Source: Haloterrigena gelatinilytica
GTDB lineage: Archaea > Halobacteriota > Halobacteria > Halobacteriales > Natrialbaceae
Direction of reading: 5' to 3'
Length of the DNA stretch: 64,000 nucleotides
Assembly: GCF_013342145.1 (NCBI RefSeq)
Contig: NZ_JABUQZ010000003.1
Coordinates: forward strand, 1 to 64,000
Both the position numbers and the translations under genes were made by a program. Below are positions 24,823-33,397 of the stretch, piece by piece; positions within the stretch are counted from its first letter, which is position 1, and each line of letters starts with the position of its first letter. The notes below the pieces were generated by a model. That model was not told the DNA's origin. It saw only the letters and a program-made list of their open reading frames with translations, and did not search any database.

Positions 24823-27800
24823 CTACGCGACGACTTTCTCCCCGATGAACGTCTGACCGACCGCCAGCGGCCAGCTTACCTCGGGAATGCGAGCGTCTGC
24901 CCAGTGAGCGATTCGGTCGGCGAGATTCGGTTGCTCCACTGTCCGAATCGTCACGCTTCCGTCGCTGTCTGTGTAGGTCCGAATGATGGCCTTAGTGCTT
25001 GAATCACTCTCGCCGTTCGGTCTCGTCACTTCGCCGAACCGAGTGCCGCCGCCCTGTAACACGGCATCGTCGTTTCGCCACGCAACGGCGCTCTCGCCGT
25101 AGGAATCGAAGTGAACCACCACTTCGACGTTGGTCTGAAGTGCTCGCTCCGAAGATCCTTGCACGACACTCACCTCGAGCGCGTGGTCGCGCACGTCAAT
25201 CCCGGCGTCGGGTTTCACATGCAGCGATCCAATCGAGGCCTCATCCCCTGGTGCGACGGCCATCACGCTGGTCGTCCCGCGCTCGGTCTCGATTTCTGCC
25301 GATTCAAGCACCTCCCCAACCACGGCGTACTCGCCGCCGACACCCTCGCCGATACGGACGGTCGCGGGCTCGCTGCGGGGATTCTCGAGTGCCCGAACGC
25401 TCTCGCGCACGACGTACTCGCCGGTCTCACCGGAGACGGTCAGCCGCAGGTCGTACACCCCGACGCCGCCGGTGTCGAAGCGCACGCGCCCATCGGTCAG
25501 ATTCGACACCCGAACCGCGCCGTCGGGGCCGACGACCTCGTGGCCGACGATCTCCCTGCCGTCGACGCCGACCGAGACCCGTTCGTCGGGACCGGGGGCC
25601 AACGTCGAGAATTGGACGGCTTCGAGCGCCCCGACCTCGCCGATCGGCACGCGGTCGTCCAACAGCCCGTCCTCGCCAGCGCCGACGACGCGGACCTCGC
25701 CGGCCTCGCCGTCGATCGGTGCATCGTCGACTACCAGTTCATCGTCGCTGAACCAGCCACCCTCATCGACGTGGTAGTGTTCTTCGACAACCGTCTCACT
25801 GCTTCCGTCGGGGTAGTGAATCTCGGGGGCCAGCGTCTCGGGGTCGACGCCGTCGGGCAGCGTATACTCGAGGTCGAGCGTCCCGTTGATCGCCTCGAGC
25901 GAGATATCCTCCGCGCTCGGCGGGTCGACGGTCGCCGCGGTCGCGAGTGCCCGTTGCATGTGGTCGGTCTCGCGGGCGAGTTCGTCGCCGCCCAGCTCGT
26001 CGGCGTCGCGAATCGCCTCGAAGTCGGACCGATTCAGGTACGCCGACTCGGCGCCGGGGACGGTCTCAACCAACCCGCGGTGGGTCTGGTACACCGACTC
26101 GAGGCGCTGGCGTTCCATCTGGTCGAATCGCTGGTCGTACTCACTCCGAAGTTCGGCGACTGTTTCGTTCAACCGCTGGTCCTCGAGCAAGGCCTGCAAG
26201 TCCGCGAAGGACTCGATATCGCCGCTTGGTATCGAGTCGGCCCGATAGACGTCCACCGCCACGCCCTCGGCGGGCGGGGCGACGGGCTGGCCGTCGGGTG
26301 CGGGGAGATACACGCTCCCGTTGTACCCCGACAGGCGCGCTTCCCGAAGGTCTTCGAGCGACGGGTCGGTGACGCCTTCGAGCACGGTCCCGTCGGCTTT
26401 CATGGCCGTCAGTTGGACCGAGACCGCCCGTTCGTCGATTTGCATTTCGAACCGCCCCTCGGAATCGGTCCGCACGGTCTCGCGAACGATGGTCTCCTCG
26501 GCGAGGAGAGTCGACACGCGTTCGGCCCGCTGGGTGAGTTGGCCGGCCTCGTCGCGCATATCGTCGGCGATCGCACTCGCAATCTCGTCGGGGTCGCCGA
26601 CGGAAAAGACGTAGCCCGCACCGCCGTCGGCCGGGGCGACGCGATAGATGCCGACCGGAAGCGTTGTCCGCACGCCGTGATGGTCGCGCTCGGTGAGGGG
26701 ATTCGCGCCGGTGGTCGTGGCGATCGGACTGGTTTCGTAGGTCCGGGTCTCGAGGGTGTCGCCGCTGCCGGCGAGTTGCTCGACCTGAATCTCGCCCGCC
26801 GTCGTGGCGCCGGGGAACGACCCGTCGACTTGGTTCTCTATCCAGCCACCGTCGGCGCCGCCGTCCCACAGGGAGAGCGTGACCTCGCTTCCCTGCGAGA
26901 CCGTGAGTCGGGGCTCTTCAACGGAGGAATCGGCGATATGCGTCGTCCCGACGCCCCAGTCGTCGGATTCATGCACCAGCGCGTAGGTCGCGTCCGTGTC
27001 GGTATGCGAGTCAAGATCGTAGTCGGGGTCCCACGCGGCGGGGAGCGGATTCTCGAGGTCCGCGAGTAGGTCCTCGGCTTCGCGTTCCAACGCGCCGGGG
27101 TCGGTGGACTCGAGGCCGCCCTCGATCGCCCCAACGCCGATGACCGTAGCGTTCGAAACTCCCGAGCCTGACTGGTCCGTGACGCGCCCCGATATCGTCT
27201 CGGTGCGATCAATCTCGGCGTGGAACTCGACAATTTCCTCGGATTGGGAGAGGTCGCCGACGTACCACTTCCCGTTGTACAAGCCCATGCCGTTGGCTTC
27301 CCCGGAGAGGTTCCCGCCGATATCGTAGGTCTCGAGCACGTCGCCCTCGAGTGTGGTCTCGGTGACGGTCTCGCCCGCGTCGCCGGTCAGATACAGACTG
27401 TCGCCCGCGATGTGCAAGCTGATCGTCGTGTTGTACGGCGAGCCGATGCGCTCGCGTTCGGTGTAATCGCTCCCGTTGAAGACGGCGATCTCACCCGCGT
27501 CGGCGACGTAGATATCGCCGTCGTGGGCATCGAGGTTCCACGGCGCTTCGTTGAACTCGGTGGTCGCAAAGGTCGAATTATCCCACAGGACTTCGCGATT
27601 CGTGAATCCATCGTCGTACTGATAGACGACGTTTTCCGCGCCGGAGGCCACCAGCCACGTCCCGTTGTGCCGGGTCATCCCCGAGGGCTGGATACTCAGC
27701 GCGTGCTCGTTGGTCACGGAGAGCGACTCGTCGAGTACGTAGACGGTTTCCGTGTAGCCACCGCCGACATAGAGGCTCCCGTCGTGTTCGGCGAAGCCTT

Positions 27801-27978
27801 GGGGCCACTGCTCGCCGCTGATCGACGTGCCGTTGCCGGTCGGTTCCCAATTCTCGTGGTCGGTACCATCGCTTGTCGTGGTCGTGGTCGCCGTCGCCGT
27901 CCCGATCGGTACGCCCGCGACGATGGACGTGACCAACAGGGCCGACAGGACGACCGCGCGTATCGTGTGCCGTTTCAT
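24823..27978 (-). CDS. Giant secreted propeller/stalk protein, paralogue of 3730-7335
   Basis: 1,051 aa. Sec-type signal at residues 1-30 (AVVLSALLVTSIVAGVP), then a shorter, different propeller (blades such as GFAEHDGSLYVGGGYTETVYVLDESL). From about residue 260 to the end it aligns with the stalk of 3730-7335; both have a WDPxYDLxSH motif and both have YNGxxYLPAP. Unlike the paralogue there is no C-terminal membrane helix; the protein ends with a short amphipathic tail. It stands alone, convergent with the modification operon and divergent from the PadR gene. A soluble or partner form of the same surface apparatus is the favoured reading. Confidence 0.85.
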   Translation of the reverse strand: MKRHTIRAVVLSALLVTSIVAGVPIGTATATTTTTSDGTDHENWEPTGNGTSISGEQWPQGFAEHDGSLYVGGGYTETVYVLDESLSVTNEHALSIQPSGMTRHNGTWLVASGAENVVYQYDDGFTNREVLWDNSTFATTEFNEAPWNLDAHDGDIYVADAGEIAVFNGSDYTERERIGSPYNTTISLHIAGDSLYLTGDAGETVTETTLEGDVLETYDIGGNLSGEANGMGLYNGKWYVGDLSQSEEIVEFHAEIDRTETISGRVTDQSGSGVSNATVIGVGAIEGGLESTDPGALEREAEDLLADLENPLPAAWDPDYDLDSHTDTDATYALVHESDDWGVGTTHIADSSVEEPRLTVSQGSEVTLSLWDGGADGGWIENQVDGSFPGATTAGEIQVEQLAGSGDTLETRTYETSPIATTTGANPLTERDHHGVRTTLPVGIYRVAPADGGAGYVFSVGDPDEIASAIADDMRDEAGQLTQRAERVSTLLAEETIVRETVRTDSEGRFEMQIDERAVSVQLTAMKADGTVLEGVTDPSLEDLREARLSGYNGSVYLPAPDGQPVAPPAEGVAVDVYRADSIPSGDIESFADLQALLEDQRLNETVAELRSEYDQRFDQMERQRLESVYQTHRGLVETVPGAESAYLNRSDFEAIRDADELGGDELARETDHMQRALATAATVDPPSAEDISLEAINGTLDLEYTLPDGVDPETLAPEIHYPDGSSETVVEEHYHVDEGGWFSDDELVVDDAPIDGEAGEVRVVGAGEDGLLDDRVPIGEVGALEAVQFSTLAPGPDERVSVGVDGREIVGHEVVGPDGAVRVSNLTDGRVRFDTGGVGVYDLRLTVSGETGEYVVRESVRALENPRSEPATVRIGEGVGGEYAVVGEVLESAEIETERGTTSVMAVAPGDEASIGSLHVKPDAGIDVRDHALEVSVVQGSSERALQTNVEVVVHFDSYGESAVAWRNDDAVLQGGGTRFGEVTRPNGESDSSTKAIIRTYTDSDGSVTIRTVEQPNLADRIAHWADARIPEVSWPLAVGQTFIGEKVVA

Positions 27979-28134
27979 TGGTGGAAACGGCGTGTCCGGG
28001 GCTATCGTCGTGTTCGTTCGGTGACTGAATGAAGGTTCGGATTCCGTAGGGGTTGACCGATATTGCTAGTTTCCGAGGTCAGAAATCGGGTGGTCGGGGG
28101 AACGTTTAAGCCTGAAAAGATACAATTCTGAAAT

Positions 28135-28449
28135 ATGGCACAAGCTGATAGAAGCGCCATGCGAGCGGCCCCGAACCTGACTGCATTCCAGCGCGATTTG
28201 CTGTTCGTAATCGCGTCCATTGGCCCCGCGAAAGGGCTCGCAGTCAAAGAAGAACTGTCTGACTACTACGCGGCCGAAATAAATCACGGGCGTTTGTACC
28301 CCAACCTTGACACGTTGGTCGACAGCGGGTACGTCGAGAAAGGCCAGATGGACAAGCGGACCAACAGCTACGAACTCACGCCGGCCGGCGAGCGCGTGCT
28401 CGAGTCTCGTCGCCAGTGGGAAACTGAGCGGTTCGGAGGGGATGTGTGA
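28135..28449 (+). CDS. PadR-family transcriptional regulator
   Basis: 104 aa. LTAFQRDLLFVIASIGPAKGLAVKEELSDYYAAEINHGRLYPNLDTLVDSGYVEKGQMDKRTNSYELTPAGE has the PadR winged helix, including the GRLYPNLDTL recognition segment and the R-N-Y-LT-G wing. Preceded by a TATA-like GTTTAAGCC (28106-28114). It heads a long plus-strand operon and is divergent from the surface-protein gene at 27978, so it may control both. Confidence 0.9.
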   Translation: MAQADRSAMRAAPNLTAFQRDLLFVIASIGPAKGLAVKEELSDYYAAEINHGRLYPNLDTLVDSGYVEKGQMDKRTNSYELTPAGERVLESRRQWETERFGGDV

Positions 28450-28751
28450 TGGCGGCCGAAGCTACGGGCCGCGAGATATTCGACTTCGAACCCGCCGCCG
28501 CGTCCCGATACGACGGCGACCACGAGTGCCAGTACGACTGCGAGGAGACCGCCGACTGGGTAGTCGAGTCCAAGGCGTCGGGCTACACGGGCGGCAGAGT
28601 GTTCTTCTGTTGCCAGTCGTGTAGTCGGGACAATCGGATCTATGCTCGCGAGAATGAGCTGTATCGCGCCGACCTGAGCGACGACGCCGCCGAGGTTATC
28701 CCCGACTCGGAACTCGAGCACGTCGACGACTTCGCGGAGGGCGATTCGTAA
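28449..28751 (+). CDS. Cys-rich zinc protein, 100 aa
   Basis: ATG 28449 overlaps the PadR stop. CQYDCEETADWVV near residue 26 and FFCCQSCSRDN near 52 give a four-cysteine zinc site of treble-clef type. Acidic C-terminus. Typical of the small zinc proteins of haloarchaeal mobile elements. Confidence 0.6.
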   Translation: MAAEATGREIFDFEPAAASRYDGDHECQYDCEETADWVVESKASGYTGGRVFFCCQSCSRDNRIYARENELYRADLSDDAAEVIPDSELEHVDDFAEGDS

Positions 28752-29065
28752 TGCCTGCTGGCGAACCCAACGTCGAACAGAACGCCGGTCGGTGCGATAT
28801 CTGTGGGTCGCCGATCGACATGACGGCCGGCGACGAGCTGGTTCTCTCCGAGTACGGCATCGACGACGAGGACGTGCGAGCCGAGTATGACCTCGATGAC
28901 CAGGATGCGATCGACGCGGTCGCGGACGCCCTCGAGAGCGTCGCCGAGTCTGGCGCGGGCCGCGAACTGGCGTCGGTAATCCGCGAGACGGGCACGATGC
29001 GCGTCCACCAGTCGTGTCTCGAGGAGACGAACTACTCCCTGCTCGAAACGGAGGTGCCGGCGTAG
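28751..29065 (+). CDS. Zinc-knuckle protein, 104 aa
   Basis: CDICGSPIDMTAGDELVLSEYG at residue 15 and VHQSCLEET at 90 could form one zinc site around an acidic helical insertion (DAIDAVADALESVAESGAG). Follows the previous gene with a one-base stop/start overlap. Confidence 0.55.
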   Translation: MPAGEPNVEQNAGRCDICGSPIDMTAGDELVLSEYGIDDEDVRAEYDLDDQDAIDAVADALESVAESGAGRELASVIRETGTMRVHQSCLEETNYSLLETEVPA

Positions 29066-29404
29066 ATGCCTGACGACTCTCCCTACCGATCCGAGGGCAT
29101 TCAGACGCCGCTCCACGTCCCAGAACCCGATACGATCAATTCCTTCGCCGTCACGGGCGACTTCGGATTCAACCACGTCGAGGGACCGTTCGCCGTCGAA
29201 AAGGACGGCACGAAGTGGACGATTGCCGTTCCACACGACGACGTACTCAGCCCGTCGGTCTTGAAAGACAACGAAGGCGACGGCTGCGTACTCCTCGCGG
29301 ATTGTGAACCCGTCGGCGGCGGGCTCGTCGAGACGGTCCACGACCCGGAGGGCGAAGGCGAGTTACACGTCGTCGTCGACCAGTATCCCCGAGGTGACGA
29401 GTAG
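29066..29404 (+). CDS. Hypothetical beta-rich protein, 112 aa
   Basis: MPDDSPYRSEGIQTPLHV, then alternating strands (GFNHVEGPFAVEKDGTKWTIAVPHDD) and ELHVVVDQYPRGDE. No signal, no cysteines beyond two scattered ones. Directly abuts the upstream gene. Unrecognised. Confidence 0.55.
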   Translation: MPDDSPYRSEGIQTPLHVPEPDTINSFAVTGDFGFNHVEGPFAVEKDGTKWTIAVPHDDVLSPSVLKDNEGDGCVLLADCEPVGGGLVETVHDPEGEGELHVVVDQYPRGDE

Positions 29405-29406
29405 CC

Positions 29407-29622
29407 ATGCCCGACGCCGAACCCGCGTTCCAAGTCGATATCCCGATCGTCGTCACGCCCGAGATGGCCGAAGACATCCGCGACGACCTCGAAGAAACCG
29501 GCCGTGTCTCGGTCGAACTCCGAACATCGCGAGCGCCGAAGGCCGTCGAGATGATCGAGTGGCAACTCGAGCACGAACAGCCGCTCCTCGAGTTCACGGA
29601 GGACTACGATTCCAATGAGTAA
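29407..29622 (+). CDS. Hypothetical protein, 71 aa
   Basis: FQVDIPIVVTPEMAEDIRDDLEETGRVSVELRTSRAPKAVEMIEWQLEHEQP forms a beta-alpha-beta-alpha pattern. No recognised family. Overlaps the next start by 8 bases. Confidence 0.5.
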   Translation: MPDAEPAFQVDIPIVVTPEMAEDIRDDLEETGRVSVELRTSRAPKAVEMIEWQLEHEQPLLEFTEDYDSNE

Positions 29623-30322
29623 ATCAGCACACCAAACCGACGCGACCGAATCGAAGCGACGTACTGCGATCGAACAACTCGGCGGCCCACGCGCCACGCA
29701 GATGTACTACGACGCCGACCGCGAGCGCCCAGCCGTCCTGCGGCAGAAAGACGGCTGGGGCGTCTCGAAACGCGACTACATGGAGCGCACCTGGTACGTC
29801 GTCCACCCGCGGTGTTACATCGCGGACCACGGCTGCGAGATCGAAACGATCTCTCAGCGCACCAAACTCGAGCGCATGGAGACGGACCGCTACCAGACCC
29901 TTCCCGACGCAACGGTCGACCAAATCCTCGAGACCGCACAGGCGCGCAACCTCGAGTGGTACAAAGCCGAGTGTCCGCACATCCCCTACGACGGCGAGGG
30001 CGGCGTCAACGTCTATCTCGACGGCGAGTATCTCGAGTCCCGGTCCGTTGAGAGCGAGCACAAAATCACGGCCAAAGACGAGCCGTTCGACCCCGAATTC
30101 GAGGTTCACGTCGAGTATGGCGATGATCCCGGCCCGGTCGTACTCGAGACCGACGGCGAGACGACCGAATACACGCGGGCGAACGAACCCGATGCGATAG
30201 AAGACGGCGTAGTCTACGAGCCTGCCGACGGCAGCGACGCGCCAACGGTCGAGTTACGCGTCGATACGGGCTGTGAGGACTGTGGCGAGACCGAGTACGA
30301 TCTGTCGGAGGTGTCTGTCTAA
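29615..30322 (+). CDS. Hypothetical protein, 235 aa
   Basis: The longest gene of this operon. The central part (RTWYVVHPRCYIADHGCEIETISQRTKLERMETDRYQTLP) and the C-terminal CEDCGETEYD pair are the notable stretches; the C-terminal 100 residues look like an Ig-like beta domain. I do not recognise it. Co-transcribed with neighbours by overlap and 2-base spacing. Confidence 0.55.
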   Translation: MSKSAHQTDATESKRRTAIEQLGGPRATQMYYDADRERPAVLRQKDGWGVSKRDYMERTWYVVHPRCYIADHGCEIETISQRTKLERMETDRYQTLPDATVDQILETAQARNLEWYKAECPHIPYDGEGGVNVYLDGEYLESRSVESEHKITAKDEPFDPEFEVHVEYGDDPGPVVLETDGETTEYTRANEPDAIEDGVVYEPADGSDAPTVELRVDTGCEDCGETEYDLSEVSV

Positions 30323-30324
30323 TC

Positions 30325-30573
30325 ATGACTGAACCCATCCCCAAACGACCAGCCGACCAGTACGCCCACGTCGACCGCCAACAGGATCGTGACGTTCGTG
30401 ACGCCGACGCCTACTACACGATGGCCGTCTTCGAGGAGGGCGACCAGTACGTCGCCACCCAGGACGGCGCGTCACTCGAGGCCCGCGGGTTCTCCCCGGC
30501 GGAGGCGATCGCCAACTACGCGAACGCGGTCGACGCGAAGAACAACGGCGAACAGGTGGTTCGTGATGCGTAA
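30325..30573 (+). CDS. HicB-like small protein, 82 aa
   Basis: AYYTMAVFEEGDQYVATQDGASLEARGFSPAEAIANYANAVDAK resembles the HicB antitoxin core (a beta-beta-beta-alpha unit with G-S-A-EA-N). No HicA toxin gene lies beside it, so an antitoxin role is doubtful; such solitary HicB-like proteins are frequent in archaea. Confidence 0.5.
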   Translation: MTEPIPKRPADQYAHVDRQQDRDVRDADAYYTMAVFEEGDQYVATQDGASLEARGFSPAEAIANYANAVDAKNNGEQVVRDA

Positions 30574-30745
30574 CCATCCAGCGCCGGGCGCCAAAATGCC
30601 CGCTGGCGGGACCGAGTTCGCCCCGGAACCGATCACTTGCGATCGGTGTGACGACCCTGCGACGCGCTCGTGGGAAGGCGACGGCCAAGACCTCGACCTC
30701 TGCGAGGACTGCCACGACGCCCTCGGGAGGTGGCTCAACCGATGA
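30566..30745 (+). CDS. Zinc-ribbon protein, 59 aa
   Basis: ATG 30566, overlapping the previous gene by 8 bases. CDRCDDPATRSW and CEDCHDALGRWL form a four-cysteine ribbon. Ends in an ATGA overlap with the next gene. Confidence 0.6.
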   Translation: MRNHPAPGAKMPAGGTEFAPEPITCDRCDDPATRSWEGDGQDLDLCEDCHDALGRWLNR

Positions 30746-31035
30746 CGGAGCTTACCGACGCCGACGTGGAAGCCCACTACCGCGAGCGCGAACAGGAATA
30801 CGAGGACCTCAACGCTCGTGCCCACGCCACCGACGAGTCGCAGTTCATCATCGACTGCCCCGACTGTGGCACGCCGATGGTCCTCGGACAGTTCTGGAAA
30901 GGCGTCTCGGTGCCGGCGTGTCCCGACTGTAACGACACGGCCGATACGTGGGCGTTCGAACCACGAATCTCGGAGCGCCGCGCCGAGACGATCGCCGCCG
31001 ACGAGACGGATCTCTCGGAGTTGATTCGGTCATGA
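30742..31035 (+). CDS. Zinc-ribbon protein, 97 aa
   Basis: Start ATG 30742 (MTELTDADVEAHYRERE). CPDCGTPMVLGQFW and CPDCNDTADTW give a standard zinc ribbon, followed by a short helix. ATGA overlap with the next gene. Confidence 0.6.
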   Translation: MTELTDADVEAHYREREQEYEDLNARAHATDESQFIIDCPDCGTPMVLGQFWKGVSVPACPDCNDTADTWAFEPRISERRAETIAADETDLSELIRS

Positions 31036-31349
31036 AACGCATCACCAAAGCCGACTATCTCGAGGAGGCGCCCGAAATCGAATCGCAGGCCGACCGACTC
31101 CGTACCAGTACGGACCCGCAACTCGTCGCCCGCGTCACGCGCGAGTACTGGTGGTCCGTCGAATACCTCGCGTGGATCGACGGGCGCTGGTACGGCTGCG
31201 TGCAGAACATCGACGACGACAACCAGTGGGAAACGACCGACGTGGGCGAGTACACTGACGACCAGGCCTACGGGATTCTCGCCGACGCTGCCCGCGAGGA
31301 TCGCCCGGAGGTAATGCAGTTCGTCCCGCGGGGTGACAGTCCGCTATGA
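31032..31349 (+). CDS. Hypothetical protein, 105 aa
   Basis: ATG 31032 (MKRITKADYLEEAPEIES). Core is YWWSVEYLAWIDGRWYGCVQNIDDDNQWETTDVGEYTDDQAYGILADA, an alpha/beta protein rich in Trp and Tyr. No family recognised. Overlaps both neighbours as ATGA. Confidence 0.55.
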   Translation: MKRITKADYLEEAPEIESQADRLRTSTDPQLVARVTREYWWSVEYLAWIDGRWYGCVQNIDDDNQWETTDVGEYTDDQAYGILADAAREDRPEVMQFVPRGDSPL

Positions 31350-31714
31350 CCTCGGAATCTGCCGACACACCCGAAGTCTACCCCACCGACCCCGAGACCC
31401 GACTCTACCCGTGGCAATCCGCGCCCTCCCAAATCGAACAGGCACTCGAGGCCGCCCGCGACGGCCCGACCGAACGGGAGTTCATCAACATGCTCCACTC
31501 GCTCGACGGGATTTCCGTACTGGCCGACGGCCGCGAGGAAGAGTGGCGACCGACCCAGATTACAGTCGAGTGCCACAGCGAGGCCATGCAGTCGAGTTCG
31601 GCGACGCGGGACCTCATCACGATCGCCCGCCGCGCCGGCTGGCAGCTCGCGAGCGTCGGCTTCAACTATCGGCACCAACTCACACTCGAGGAGCGTGGTT
31701 CGCATGTCGAGTGA
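31346..31714 (+). CDS. Hypothetical protein, 122 aa
   Basis: SQIEQALEAARDGPTEREFINMLHSLDGISVL then an ITVECHSEA strand and LITIARRAGWQLASVGFNY. Looks like an alpha/beta fold with no cysteine site. Overlaps the HNH gene start by 11 bases. Confidence 0.5.
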   Translation: MTSESADTPEVYPTDPETRLYPWQSAPSQIEQALEAARDGPTEREFINMLHSLDGISVLADGREEEWRPTQITVECHSEAMQSSSATRDLITIARRAGWQLASVGFNYRHQLTLEERGSHVE

Positions 31715-32258
31715 CCGCCAACGGAAGCTCAACAAGCGCATGGACGACCTCTTCCCACAGGAACAATCGGACCTGTGCCGGGTCTGTAACGAGCCGGTCG
31801 TCGACGGCCGATGGAACTACTGCTCGGAGCGCTGCCGGGAGATCGCAAACGCGGTCCAGCGGATGTTCCTGTGGGACAGCGTCCGCGAACAGATCCTCGA
31901 GCGCGACGACTACACTTGCCAAGAGTGCGGGCTCTCGAAGGACATGTGGTGGCGGGCCTACCACCAGACCAAAGAACGGATCAAAGAACGCGCGCCACAT
32001 CCAGGGCAACAGGCAAATCCCGACTTCGACGCGTGGCGCGAGCGTCGGCGTACGCTCACCGATCGCTACGGCGTTGACTCGCCCAACGGATCGTTCCACG
32101 TCGATCATATCACGCGGATCGCTGACGGCGGCCACCCGTTCGACGAATCGAACCTTCGAACACTCTGCGAGCACTGTCACAAACGGAAGACAGCCGACGA
32201 GAACAGCGCTCGAGACCTAGCGCCGGACGTGACGCTTGCGGACTACATGGAATCATGA
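31704..32258 (+). CDS. HNH endonuclease
   Basis: 184 aa; start ATG 31704 (MSSDRQRKLNKRMDD) chosen over a GTG three codons upstream. An N-terminal zinc site (CRVCNEPVVDGRWNYCSERC), then the HNH fold: CQECGLSKDMWW, FHVDHITRIADGG with the HxxHI-like core, NLRTLCEHCHKRK. All expected catalytic His and Cys residues are present. Single-gene HNH nucleases are common in haloarchaeal viruses and plasmids, in packaging, homing or defence roles; the role here is unknown. Confidence 0.85.
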   Translation: MSSDRQRKLNKRMDDLFPQEQSDLCRVCNEPVVDGRWNYCSERCREIANAVQRMFLWDSVREQILERDDYTCQECGLSKDMWWRAYHQTKERIKERAPHPGQQANPDFDAWRERRRTLTDRYGVDSPNGSFHVDHITRIADGGHPFDESNLRTLCEHCHKRKTADENSARDLAPDVTLADYMES

Positions 32259-32743
32259 TCCGAACGATACTCGAGAAAGCGGAGGCCGTGGTCATGGCCG
32301 CCGCTGTGCTCCCGATTTGGGCTTTCTGCCAACTCCTCCAGCGCAACCAGGATCTACCCGACCGCGACCCCGCCGACGGGGACGACTGTATCACGTCCTT
32401 CGAAGCGACCGAGCCCGCCCGAATCGAGTACCGCCCGACCGAGGACACGCTCGAGGCGGCGGCCAACTCACCGACCGAGTACAACGTCTACACCGAGCGC
32501 CGCGTTACGATCGACCCCGATCGACTCGAGGAGTGGGTGCGAGCGAACTACGACGACGAGACGCGGGTTCATATCCAGACGAAATACGGGACGGACGTGT
32601 ACACGCGCGGCGAGAAACTCGACCACGAGTGTCCGGTCTGTGGCGACCCCGCGCTCGTCGTCTCGCGTGGCGGGCAGCGAGAGTGGTCCCATACCGACCG
32701 CGACGAACCGTGTACGCTCGAGGAGGTGGACGACGGTGAGTGA
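32255..32743 (+). CDS. Membrane-associated zinc protein, 162 aa
   Basis: A hydrophobic N-terminus (AEAVVMAAAVLPIWAFCQLL, residues 8-27) suggests a membrane anchor; a soluble domain follows with a CPVCGDPALVV pair near 125. ATGA overlap with the HNH gene upstream, 8-base overlap downstream. Confidence 0.55.
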   Translation: MIRTILEKAEAVVMAAAVLPIWAFCQLLQRNQDLPDRDPADGDDCITSFEATEPARIEYRPTEDTLEAAANSPTEYNVYTERRVTIDPDRLEEWVRANYDDETRVHIQTKYGTDVYTRGEKLDHECPVCGDPALVVSRGGQREWSHTDRDEPCTLEEVDDGE

Positions 32744-32993
32744 CCGCCGAACCAGTTCTCACCGATTCACGGCGCTCACGGTCGGCCTGCTCGTCGTCGC
32801 GATGGCCCTCGGACTGACCGCGGCGCTGGTCGACGACACCGAGTGTACGGCCGAGTTGCACTACCAGAACGGCACCGTCGAAGAGGTCCCGGCGACGGTC
32901 GGCGATAACGGCGGGTGTGTTCCCGATCGCGAGGCACTCATCGAGCGGGGCTACTGGAACGATACACCGGAGGGCTCAGACGATGTCGAGTAA
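32736..32993 (+). CDS. Single-pass exported/membrane protein, 85 aa
   Basis: GTG 32736. Hydrophobic helix LTVGLLVVAMALGLTAALV (residues 13-31), then an extracellular-looking domain with two cysteines (CTAELHYQNG, GGCVPDREAL) that could form a disulfide. Overlaps the next gene by 11 bases. Confidence 0.55.
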   Translation: MSDRRTSSHRFTALTVGLLVVAMALGLTAALVDDTECTAELHYQNGTVEEVPATVGDNGGCVPDREALIERGYWNDTPEGSDDVE

Positions 32994-33276
32994 CGACCAG
33001 GACACCGACCGCGAGTTCACGGTGTTCTGTCTGTTCCACGCCGCGGCGGGGTGTCTCGCCATCCTCCTTGGTAACGCCACAACGGACATGCTCGACCCGG
33101 CGCGCTTCGAGCAGTACGGACCGATCGCCGAGTTCACGATCGCCATCACACCAGCGTTCGCGATGGTCGCTGGCACGGTGCTGTTCGCCGGCTCGGCGCT
33201 GTTGTGGCTGGTGTTCGCAGACGCCGACCCGGACCGAAAGCGTGAGTTGATCCTCTGGAGGGACGACGATGCGTAG
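32983..33276 (+). CDS. Two-helix membrane protein, 97 aa
   Basis: ATG 32983 (MSSNDQDTDREF). Two membrane segments, FCLFHAAAGCLAILLG and ITPAFAMVAGTVLFAGSALLWLVF, connected by an outside loop. Similar in build to the 39045/39365/39715 proteins. Overlaps the following gene by 8 bases. Confidence 0.55.
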   Translation: MSSNDQDTDREFTVFCLFHAAAGCLAILLGNATTDMLDPARFEQYGPIAEFTIAITPAFAMVAGTVLFAGSALLWLVFADADPDRKRELILWRDDDA

Positions 33277-33397
33277 AACGTGCCAAGGCTACTGCGGTGG
33301 CTACGTCGATCTTGCCGAGGCCCACACGGTCGGTCGCGACGGCGAGAAATTCTGCGAGGATTGCTACGAGCGCTGGCGACAGTCTCGAGCCGACTGA
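33269..33397 (+). CDS. 42-aa zinc-ribbon microprotein
   Basis: MRRTCQGYCGGYVDLAEAH then CEDCYERWRQSRAD: two Cys pairs, complete zinc ribbon. Last gene of the PadR operon. Confidence 0.5.
   Translation: MRRTCQGYCGGYVDLAEAHTVGRDGEKFCEDCYERWRQSRAD

Noticed and set aside
25111-27069. 652-aa frame antisense to the second giant protein
   Set aside because: GC-rich third-position shadow of the coding strand; the minus-strand protein has a signal peptide and a paralogue.
30325-30573. HicAB toxin-antitoxin module
   Set aside because: Only a HicB-like protein is present; neighbouring genes encode zinc ribbons, not HicA.
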